A DNA stretch of 64,000 nucleotides from Gallionella sp. (GTDB lineage Bacteria; Pseudomonadota; Gammaproteobacteria; Burkholderiales; Gallionellaceae): positions 1-64,000 of the forward strand of contig JAQTLM010000009.1 of assembly GCA_028714895.1 (NCBI GenBank). Direction: 5' to 3'. Under the pieces are notes generated by a model, which did not search any database, had not been told where the DNA came from, and saw only the letters and a program-made list of their open reading frames with translations. Positions 1 to 7,461 of this stretch are shown here, one piece after another (position 1 is the first letter of the stretch; each line of letters opens with the position of its first letter). Position numbers and translations under genes: made by a program.

Positions 1-1
1 C

Positions 2-820
2 GGCTACACCCTGAACGACGGCAACACTGGTGGCAACTACACCGTGACCACGAATATCGCGCTGGGCACTATCAACAAAGCGGCACTGTCGATCAACGCG
101 GTGACCGACACGAAAACCTATGACGGCTTGGCGTACAGTGGCGGCCACGGCGTGGCATACAGTGGCTTCGTCAACGGCGAAACGAGTGCGGTACTGGGTG
201 GTACACTGGCTTACGGCGGCACTTCGCAGGGAGCGATCAACACAGGCAGCTATGTCATCACCCCGAACGGATTGAGCAGCGGCAACTACACCCTGAGTTA
301 TGTGGACGGCGCACTGACCGTCAACCCTGCCGCATTGAGCGTCACTGCCAATGCGGCATCGAAAACCTATGACGGCGCTGCCTATAGTGGCGGCAACGGT
401 GTTGGCTACATGGGCTTCGTCAACGGTGAAACGAACGCGGTACTGGGTGGCACACTGGCTTACAGCGGCACTTCGCAGGGCGCGATCAACGCGGGCAGCT
501 ATGTCATCACCCCGGGCGGACTGACTTCCGGCAACTACACCATTGCTTACACAGATGGTGTGCTGACGGTTAATCAGCCAACAGGAATGTTGAACACCAT
601 TACTCAGGTTGTCTCCACCTTGTCTTCCGCGCCATCATTCTCGTCATCCGGGACTCCTGCGGTTGGTAGTGTCTTTGATGTTCTGTACTCGCAGTATGGT
701 CCCGCAGCGGCAGGGCAAGACACGGACGCCGTTGAGCGAATCGGCAATATCTTGGTGTTAAACTGCGGCATGACCTTGCCGGCGAATGCCATAACTTCAT
801 CCGGCTGCGCTAAGCGCTGA
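2..820 (+). CDS. C-terminal end of MBG-repeat two-partner-secretion adhesin (partial)
   Basis: The reading frame is open from the first bases of the window, so this is the tail of a larger protein. It holds two MBG-type beta repeats of exactly 83 residues, each with the motif KTYDG and a later SGNYT. They are followed by a Ser/Thr-rich linker and a short tail. In that tail an Ala-Ala-Ala-Gly motif (bases 704-715) lies 20 codons before a cysteine (764-766), and a second cysteine (806-808) is three codons from the stop. Paired C-terminal cysteines are known as a retention hook in two-partner adhesins such as HMW1 and CdrA, and AAAG-like motifs are LapG cleavage sites. The transporter gene follows 51 bases downstream. 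The adhesin assignment is strong. The hook and cleavage site are inferred from motif and context. Confidence 0.85.
   Translation, partial: GYTLNDGNTGGNYTVTTNIALGTINKAALSINAVTDTKTYDGLAYSGGHGVAYSGFVNGETSAVLGGTLAYGGTSQGAINTGSYVITPNGLSSGNYTLSYVDGALTVNPAALSVTANAASKTYDGAAYSGGNGVGYMGFVNGETNAVLGGTLAYSGTSQGAINAGSYVITPGGLTSGNYTIAYTDGVLTVNQPTGMLNTITQVVSTLSSAPSFSSSGTPAVGSVFDVLYSQYGPAAAGQDTDAVERIGNILVLNCGMTLPANAITSSGCAKR
74..571 (+). repeat. Two 249-bp in-frame MBG repeats
   Basis: Two directly repeated units of 249 bp (74-322 and 323-571) encode successive MBG-type domains. The conserved stretch encoding KTYDG starts near 112 and again near 361. The preceding bases end another such unit, so the array continues upstream of the window. 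The units are similar but not identical. Confidence 0.85.
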
Positions 821-871
821 TAGGTCCGGTTTTCGCAACAGAAGAGGCTGCCAGTTAACATTGAAAGTTTC

Positions 872-2605
872 ATGAGAGTTCAACGATTCAAGAGTGTCAG
901 CCAGATAGGGCTGCTGGTGAAACGGCCAGCCATCCCACCAGCCAGGTTACTGTTTATATCGCTGATGTTGCTGTCGAGCCCCGCTGTATATGCAGCCCCG
1001 GTTGCCCCGGATGCAGGCCAGATGATACGCGAGTTGCAAAAACAGCCAGAACTCAACGCACCGAAGACAACCCCGGCACTTCGTATTGAGGGCGGTGCAG
1101 CGCGCAATGGAGTGACGTCCAATGACGATGTGCGGATTGAGGTGAAAGCCATCCATGTTTCCGGTAGCAGCGTGTTTACGGCGGCGGAGTTGGAAGCCTT
1201 GGTCGCCAATCTGAGCGGTGGCGAGCATACCTTGGCTGAACTGGATCAAGGGGCGCGGCGCATCACCGCCTACTACCGCGAACGCGGTTATGTGGTGGCG
1301 CGCGCTTATGTTCCGGCGCAGGAAATCAAAGACGGCGCGATCGTCATCAACGTGCTTGAAGGCCGCCTTGACAGGCAGAGCGTCAACAATCAATCCAGAC
1401 TATCGGAACAACGTGCCAACGACTATTTGAGCGTTATCAAGAGCGGCGATGCGTTGCAAATAGCGCCTATTGATCGTGCCTTGTCGCTGTTGAACGACAC
1501 CCCGGGTGTCGAGGTTGCGCGTGCTACTCTGCGACCCGGTGCGAGCGTAGGCACCACCGAGCTCGTGGTGGAATTGACACCGTCAGAGCCATATGCCGCC
1601 CAAATCGAATTGGATAACTACGGCAACCGTTATATCGGCGAGACCCGTTTGGGTGGTGTGCTGGCGCTTAACAGCCCGCTTAAACTGGGTGACCAACTCA
1701 CTTTGCGCGGGTTGACCAGCGACCGGAATCTGAGCTATGCGCGCATGGCGTATCAGATACCGGTAGGTGTTAGCGGCTTGCGACTGGGTGCGGCTTATTC
1801 TGATACCCGTTATCGTTTGGGTAAGGAATTTACGGCATTGCAAGCACACGGTACAGCCACAAGCGGCAGTCTGTTTGCGGTGTATCCGTTCACTCTTGGA
1901 CAGGAGACCAGGCTCTCCGGTACTTTTACCTGGGAAAACAAAAGACTCGGCGACTATACCGATGCGCCGGTCACCATGATCGACAAACACGTGCAACTGG
2001 CTAACTTTGGGTTGGCCGGTAATCATCAGGACGCGCTCGGTGGTTCGGGCAACACCTCGTTCGATCTGTCGCTGGTAGCGGGCCGCTTGAGCATGGATGC
2101 CGAATCTCTCGCGGCTGACAAACTGACTGCGCGGAGTTATGGCGCATTCTCGCGACTGGCCTACAACGTCAGTCGCCTGCAACATGTAACGGATATTGAT
2201 GCGTTGTCGGTCAGGCTCTCCGGCCAGCAAGCCAGCAAGAACCTTAATTCTTCCGAAAAATTCTCTCTGGGTGGCGCTGATGGTGTGCGCGCCTATCCGC
2301 AAGGCGAGGGAAGTGGCGACCAAGGCTGGCTGGTGAATCTGGAAATGCGGCATAGCTTTACGCAAGCTGTGCAGGGCGTGATGTTCTACGATACAGGTTC
2401 AGTGAGCATCAACCGCAAGCAATTTGCTGCCGGTGCAAATAGCCGCAACATCTCTGGTGCCGGTGTGGGTGCCAACGTGAATTTCGCCGGAGTGCGAATC
2501 ATCGCCTGTCTGGCCTGGCGCACCGGAGGCGGACAGGCAACGTCTGAACCCGCAACACTCAGTCGCAATCCGAGGATGTGGCTGCAGGCAAGCAAGCAGT
2601 TCTGA
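872..2605 (+). CDS. ShlB/FhaC/HecB-type outer-membrane transporter (TpsB)
   Basis: This 577-residue protein is the expected size for a TpsB transporter, which exports one large partner adhesin across the outer membrane as a 16-strand beta barrel. The N-terminus carries a long secretion signal ending near AVYAAP. A POTRA region follows (about residues 85-170, containing the IHVSGSSVFTAAEL stretch), then a barrel. Loop L6 is recognisable as GVRAYPQGEG, a variant of the VRGY signature of FhaC/Omp85 proteins. It lies directly downstream of the adhesin tail on the same strand, so the two form a tpsA-tpsB pair. It converges with the lapD-like gene, whose end is only 36 bases away. Confidence 0.92.
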   Translation: MRVQRFKSVSQIGLLVKRPAIPPARLLFISLMLLSSPAVYAAPVAPDAGQMIRELQKQPELNAPKTTPALRIEGGAARNGVTSNDDVRIEVKAIHVSGSSVFTAAELEALVANLSGGEHTLAELDQGARRITAYYRERGYVVARAYVPAQEIKDGAIVINVLEGRLDRQSVNNQSRLSEQRANDYLSVIKSGDALQIAPIDRALSLLNDTPGVEVARATLRPGASVGTTELVVELTPSEPYAAQIELDNYGNRYIGETRLGGVLALNSPLKLGDQLTLRGLTSDRNLSYARMAYQIPVGVSGLRLGAAYSDTRYRLGKEFTALQAHGTATSGSLFAVYPFTLGQETRLSGTFTWENKRLGDYTDAPVTMIDKHVQLANFGLAGNHQDALGGSGNTSFDLSLVAGRLSMDAESLAADKLTARSYGAFSRLAYNVSRLQHVTDIDALSVRLSGQQASKNLNSSEKFSLGGADGVRAYPQGEGSGDQGWLVNLEMRHSFTQAVQGVMFYDTGSVSINRKQFAAGANSRNISGAGVGANVNFAGVRIIACLAWRTGGGQATSEPATLSRNPRMWLQASKQF

Positions 2606-2641
2606 TCCGCTTGTATCAAGGAACAAAAAGTCGACTTGGCT

Positions 2642-4558
2642 TCAGGAAGCTTTTGCGATGAATGGGCCGGTCAGGCCATCTATACCCAGTTCTATCAGGG
2701 CTGCCTGTTCAACTTGGTCCTGTACGCCGATGGCAATGACTCGCACGCCGATACCATGTGCCATGCGGCACAAGCCCTTCAGTAGTTTTTGGTTGCCGGG
2801 GTTTTGCGCGATGTCGTGCACGAGGCTGGCATCCACTTTCAGGTAGTCCAACCCGAGTTCGGATAGCTTCCGGGCTTCATTGAGGTGGTTCCCGAAATGC
2901 TCGATGCCAACCTTGCAGCCGAGTAGTTTGAGGGTGCGACACAAGTCTTGGAAGGCTTCGTATTCGCGGAATACGCCGTATTCCGGAACTTCAAGCCACA
3001 GACGGTGGCACAGGACGCTGCGCTGGCGCAGCAGTTCGATGAGCTTATTGTGGAAACTCCAGTCGGCGATGGTTTCCGAAGCAAGGTTGATGGCCAGTTC
3101 GCCGGGGTGGTTCTGCAACAGGTCCAGCGCGAGGCGTACCACACCCAAGTCTATTTGGCCGGCAAGGTTCAAACGGACAGCCATGGGCATAAAATCACCG
3201 GCTGACAACCATTTTCCATCAGGCTTGACCTGCAAGCGCGCCATACCTTCCTGATGCAACTCCCGATTACTCGAATCGTTGACTGCATAAAGTGCGAGCT
3301 TGAGTCGAGCATCAGCAAGCGCATCGGTCAGTAGCTCGCGCCACTCGTCGTTGCCGGCGGCGATGCTGGAAAGTTTGCCGGCTTCGGCATGCCAGGCATT
3401 GGCGCCGCTGCTTTCGGCGATGGCGAGTGCCTGATCTGCGGCGGAGAGCAGTTCGCCGGGGTGGTCGCCACGGTTGTAAGGTATGGCGCCGATATGGAAG
3501 ACGTCCATAATCTCAGGCACTCCAGTATGGATAAGCTGTGACATGGCTTCTGCAAGCTGTCGGGCGAGCGCGTCGGTATCGTCTGCATTGGGCGCGATCA
3601 GTGCGAAGTCTGAGCCTTTCAGGCGTGCGGCAAGCCGGTCCGGCATCTCGGCGGCAACATGTTCAAGGATGCTTCCAATGTTGCGCAGCAGGGTGTCCGT
3701 TTCGGCATGACCGATGCGATTGTTGATCTCGGCGAGATCATGCAGGCGCAACAGCAGCAACACACCGGCGGAAGCGGCCTTTTCGCTGGCTAGTGTTTCG
3801 CGAATGCGGCCCATAAAATAATCGCGATTTGCCAATCCCGTCACGGCATCAAAATTCAGTTTTTGTTGCAAATCTTCGAGACGGTGCGCCTCATCGGCGA
3901 ACATGTCGCGGACTCGTCCGACCATATCATTCATGGCGCGCACCACGCTTTTCAGTTCGGGGGTGCGCGGCTCATCGATGGTGATAAAGCGCCGTTCGGT
4001 GATAGCCCGGGCCTGTTCGACAACGGCGTCAAGCCGATGTTTGATGCCGCGCAGCGCGAGTATCCCAGCCAGGCCGATCAACAGCGCGATCCCCACAAAC
4101 CATGTGATCATTTCCAGCGATTGTTTCCACAGCGATTGGTAGGCAAAACGGTTGTGACTGACGACTGTCACGGTGCCAAATTGTTTCCAGCCATCTGAAA
4201 TCTGGGCGCGTCCGGGGAGTGATTTAATCGGAAAGATGCGCACGAACCATTCGGGTACGGTTGTGTCACTGCGATCCTGGATGCGTTCGACGATGATGGC
4301 GCCGTGCGGGTCCATGAGGGTGATGGACTGATAGTGACCGCTGTCGAACAGAGCGGCCAGCTGAAGTTCCAGTGTGACAGCGTCCTTGGCCTGCTGTGAC
4401 ATGGACAGCGCGAGTGAGTTGGCGTTATCCATATTCTTGCGCTGCAATTGCTGCTCAAGATAAGAGCTCGCGCTGTGTATGCTGACCAAAAAGCTGCCTG
4501 CAAAAGTGGTTGCGGTGATCAGTGCGATGGCCAGCCAGAGTTGTCGGACGAGTGGCAT
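2642..4558 (-). CDS. lapD: LapD-like c-di-GMP receptor with degenerate GGDEF and EAL domains
   Basis: This 638-residue inner-membrane protein has an N-terminal transmembrane helix, a periplasmic LapD/MoxY-type sensor region, a second helix near residue 150 and a HAMP segment. A GGDEF domain and a C-terminal EAL domain follow. The GGDEF signature is replaced by KGSDF and the EAL signature reads EVPEYGV, so neither domain should be catalytic. That is the hallmark of LapD, which binds c-di-GMP and sequesters the periplasmic protease LapG. An AGGAG ribosome-binding site precedes the start. It lies 37 bases downstream of the lapG-like gene on the same strand, and the two are probably co-transcribed. 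A simple diguanylate phosphodiesterase is less likely because of the altered motifs and the neighbour. Confidence 0.88.
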   Translation of the reverse strand: MPLVRQLWLAIALITATTFAGSFLVSIHSASSYLEQQLQRKNMDNANSLALSMSQQAKDAVTLELQLAALFDSGHYQSITLMDPHGAIIVERIQDRSDTTVPEWFVRIFPIKSLPGRAQISDGWKQFGTVTVVSHNRFAYQSLWKQSLEMITWFVGIALLIGLAGILALRGIKHRLDAVVEQARAITERRFITIDEPRTPELKSVVRAMNDMVGRVRDMFADEAHRLEDLQQKLNFDAVTGLANRDYFMGRIRETLASEKAASAGVLLLLRLHDLAEINNRIGHAETDTLLRNIGSILEHVAAEMPDRLAARLKGSDFALIAPNADDTDALARQLAEAMSQLIHTGVPEIMDVFHIGAIPYNRGDHPGELLSAADQALAIAESSGANAWHAEAGKLSSIAAGNDEWRELLTDALADARLKLALYAVNDSSNRELHQEGMARLQVKPDGKWLSAGDFMPMAVRLNLAGQIDLGVVRLALDLLQNHPGELAINLASETIADWSFHNKLIELLRQRSVLCHRLWLEVPEYGVFREYEAFQDLCRTLKLLGCKVGIEHFGNHLNEARKLSELGLDYLKVDASLVHDIAQNPGNQKLLKGLCRMAHGIGVRVIAIGVQDQVEQAALIELGIDGLTGPFIAKAS

Positions 4559-4595
4559 GATGTTTCTCCTAATGGATGCAAATTTGATTCATGGG

Positions 4596-5282
4596 TTATT
4601 CGTAGCCGTCGTTTTTCATACGGATGAGCAAGTCCCGCCAACGCGACAGGCGCGAGGTGCTACTTGCATGCGAATCCGGTCCGTCCCCGGCAAGCCACAT
4701 ACCTTCCGAGTTGAAGCTGAAAATCGGAACCAGATCAGGGCGGGCTGATGCAGGGCGGATGTCGCTGACAAGGTTGTCCAGGATGAGCGGTTCCGCAGTC
4801 GGTGTGGCATAGTAAGCCAGTACCATGTGAGCTTGAAATTGTTCGCTGGACGGTGCACCGATACGGGCTTTTACATAGATGAGCCGGAGATTGGCCGGCG
4901 CTATGCCAAGGGCTTTCAGTGAAAAATATTTGGCGATGGCGAAATCTTCACAGTCTGCCGAACCTTTCCACAACACTTCCAGCGGGGTTGCCCAGTAGTC
5001 GGACTGTCCCCAGATCGCCAGGTCATTTTCATAGCGGATTCTGTGGTTGAAAAATTCGTTCACCCCGCGCAGTTTTTCCGGGACGGTGTTCCCGGCGAGA
5101 TCAAGAGCGGCGTGCCAATCGCGTACCGCCAGAGCGGTCTGCTGCCCGTAACGCTGTGAGGCTATCTGTTCCATGCGCACAAAATCGATGCCCGATGTCA
5201 AATGGGCGAACCACGCTGTGGCAAAAATCAGAAGCAGCGCGAAAGAAATGGATTTTTGCACTGCGGAGCTTGTATTCTTCAT
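4596..5282 (-). CDS. lapG: LapG-like periplasmic transglutaminase-type cysteine protease
   Basis: This 228-residue protein starts with a hydrophobic export signal (residues 12-27) and has the bacterial transglutaminase-like cysteine peptidase fold. The catalytic triad is visible as Cys111 (in SADCEDFA), His152 (in QAHMVLAY) and Asp169 (in LILDNL). LapG cleaves surface adhesins after a di-alanine motif when LapD releases it at low c-di-GMP. I chose the internal start at 5282 because the longer frame upstream runs into the IS30 element and the signal peptide begins here. No clear Shine-Dalgarno precedes it. Only about 27 bases separate this start from the end of the insertion sequence, so the native promoter has probably been lost or replaced. 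Confidence 0.88.
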   Translation of the reverse strand: MKNTSSAVQKSISFALLLIFATAWFAHLTSGIDFVRMEQIASQRYGQQTALAVRDWHAALDLAGNTVPEKLRGVNEFFNHRIRYENDLAIWGQSDYWATPLEVLWKGSADCEDFAIAKYFSLKALGIAPANLRLIYVKARIGAPSSEQFQAHMVLAYYATPTAEPLILDNLVSDIRPASARPDLVPIFSFNSEGMWLAGDGPDSHASSTSRLSRWRDLLIRMKNDGYE

Positions 5283-5308
5283 CGATGAAAATACAAAGGA
5301 GCACGGGT

Positions 5309-6297
5309 TCAAGTTTGAAGTGCAACGCCTGACTTGAAGAATATCTGATTGGGTGTCTGGTACCCAAGTCGTTTTCTGGGTCAGTTGTTCAATCGTTCCA
5401 TCGCCGTATCGATCTCCTGTTGTGTAATGGTGGTGAAGTCCCGGTTCTTCGGGAAGTACTGATGAAACAACTAGCCATTCGGCTAAGCCGGTAAACAACA
5501 TCGGCAAGCCGCTGGTTATGCCGGATTAGCCCGTTGGTGTTTTCGTTCGTACCACGCTTCCATGAGGCATAAGGGTGAGTGAAGTAGAAGTCGGCCTGCA
5601 ACTGCTCGGCAATTCCTTCGTGGTCGGCGAACTCACGCCCGTTGTCCGAAGTGATGGTATGAATTTGCCACAGATAGGGATTGAGTAGCACAACCATCGC
5701 TTGGCTGACAGCTTGCGCAGTCTTGCGCTCAATCTTGCGGATCAGCGTAAAGCCCGACTTGTGTTCGACGATACTCACGATGGCCTGACGGTGGTTCTTG
5801 CCGATGATGGTGTCGGCTTCCCAGTCACCGATCCGGCTGCGTGTCTCGACGGTGGCGGGACGACCTTCGATGGAGAGACGGTTTGAAATGATGCCGCGTC
5901 GATCTGTCTTGCCGTAGCGCTTCCTGCGCTGCTTCTGGCAGCGCAGGTTCTTCCACAGCAAGCCCCCGACGCGCTTGTCTGCATAAACGCGCTGATACAG
6001 CGTCTCTGGGCTGATGGCGGTGTGCCCACTGATCTGCTCAGGGCTCCATTGCTGCAGAAGCTTCTCTTGAGCAAGTTGCCAGGTCGCATCGTCTATCGTC
6101 CTTGCACGCCGTTCTACCGACATGCTGTGCGCCTGCTTCGGACGATAGCCATGCTGGCCACGGTTACGGGCCAATTCTCTGCTGATGGTCGATTCGCTTC
6201 GTTCCAGCACGTTGGCTATCTCGCTTTGCTTGTGTCCTGCCTTCTTCAAGGCGTAAATCTGGTATCGTTCTTCTCGGAGGAGGTGTGTGTAGTTCAT
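5309..6297 (-). pseudogene. IS30-family transposase, broken near the C-terminus
   Basis: The N-terminal helix-turn-helix (ERYQIYALKKAGHKQSEIA) and the DDE integrase core are clear: D in GDWEADTIIG, D in ITSDNGREF, and E in KRGTNENTNG. After NENTNGLIR the normal continuation QYFPKNRDFTTI is displaced by a 59-base insertion (5462-5520) that shifts the frame. The reading frame then continues to 5389 with unrelated residues. In the restored frame, a TGA at 5381-5383 also replaces the expected arginine codon of the NNRPRKRLGY motif. The true end of the ancestral gene is the stop at 5309-5311. Two independent lesions make an inactive transposase likely. Confidence 0.85.
5462..5520. repeat. 59-bp structured insert inside the IS30 transposase
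   Basis: Removing exactly these 59 bases restores the conserved IS30 sequence LIRQYFPKNRDF. The segment contains two small self-complementary cores, CGGCTAAGCCG and CGGCAAGCCG, and its outer parts are imperfectly complementary (AACTAGC against GCTGGTT). A CA dinucleotide is duplicated at the borders. It resembles a small REP-like or MITE-like element. Its identity is unknown. Confidence 0.6.
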
Positions 6298-6590
6298 TTT
6301 TGCAATCGGTCAAAAAGTCATGGATGCTACCGCATCCCTCCCTTCCGACCAGCGTTGCTCAAAATTGTACTTTATTCCTGAATTCGCCAAGGTTAATAAA
6401 ATTAGTCCGTTTTCGATTGCGCAATCATAATGTATGCTAAACAAAGAAGCTGATTTTGTCAGGTGGCCGATTCCGATCGGCGGCCTTCATTTATGCTGAA
6501 CCGCTTGTTCCGTCTTCTTGTTGCTGGCATGCAAGCTGTTCTGATAAGGTGACCACGGTTATCTCTAACTCAATCTGAATAGGAACAACA

Positions 6591-7396
6591 ATGACTGCAT
6601 TCGCTTTCTATCGCAAAGTGGTGGCTCTGAATTCCGAGGCTCATCGCAATCTGAGATTCGCAGCCGATGGGGTTGACTTTTCTTTTGCGCGCGACACCAC
6701 TGCCGTGCTGATGGCCGGGGTGGAATTTTCCGAAGCGTCGTGCAAATACCCCATCGTGTTCATTCGCGGTGAAGACAAGCAGATGCGCCCGGTGGCTTTG
6801 CTCGGCGCGCGCAACGGCGAGAACCTGTTCGTGGACGAACAGGTTAAGTGGGATACGCGCTACATCCCCGCCTTCGTGCATCGCTTCCGTTCGTGATGAC
6901 CGAGGGTGGCGCGCAAGGCCCGTTGGTGATGTGCGTAGACGAAGGCTGCCCCGCGTTGAATGTCGATCACGGCGAGTTGTTGATCAACGCTGAAGGCAAG
7001 CTGAAACCGCGCATGAAAGAGGTGATGCAGTTCCTGCAAAACTTCCAGCAGGAATCTGCGCGCACCGAACTGATCACCAAGCAACTCGATGAACTCGGTC
7101 TGTTCGTTCAGCAAGGTACGCGCTTCCGCCCCGAGATGCGTTACGCCCATCAGGACGGCAGCAATCCGCCGCTGATCGTGATTCACGGCAGCGGGCTGGA
7201 CGACGTGCCGGCCAGCTACTCGCGCTATCTGGAACGCACCTTCTGCGAAATCTTCAAGCTGCAAGGCACACCGATGAAGATCCAATATAATTCCAGCAAA
7301 AATCCGTCCGAGGGCAAGAAGCCCAGAGCGTTAACCGAGGCCGAACAACGCAAGGCACATCGTGCGCGGATACGCGGGCGCAAGCTGTATGGATAA
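6591..7396 (+). pseudogene. SapC-family protein fused to the C-terminus of GTPase Der, with a frameshift
   Basis: The first 98 or so codons (6591 to about 6885) encode the start of a SapC-family protein, ending in [13 protein letters not shown]. The frame then stops at 6896. One frame over, the same family continues with [24 protein letters not shown] and on to [18 protein letters not shown] single missing C in the TTCCG stretch near 6886 explains the shift. From [18 protein letters not shown] onward the sequence is no longer SapC. It is the KH-like C-terminal domain of the ribosome-assembly GTPase Der (EngA), including [18 protein letters not shown]-like LQGTPMKI and the basic tail. No GTPase domain is present. 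Either a frameshifted chimera or a sequencing error in an intact one is possible. The fusion itself is clear. Confidence 0.75.
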
Positions 7397-7461
7397 CTTT
7401 TGCCGTCAGTGAATTCCAGCTTTTTTCATGCAGCGCACTGAGCCACGCCGTTATCTCATCT

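Larger units (their letters stand above)
5308..6373. mobile_element. Decayed IS30-family insertion sequence
   Basis: The element consists of a single IS30-type transposase gene with imperfect terminal inverted repeats. The left end (about 5310-5332, containing TTTGAAGTGCAACGCCTG) matches the complement of the right end (about 6348-6372, containing AGCGTTGCTCAAAATTGTAC). Its exact edges and target duplication could not be resolved by eye. It sits immediately upstream of the lapG-like gene and reads toward it. Confidence 0.75.

Noticed and set aside
5389..5507. Longer N-terminus for the lapG-like protein reaching to 5507.
   Set aside because: Those codons overlap the IS30 transposase end and precede the obvious signal peptide.
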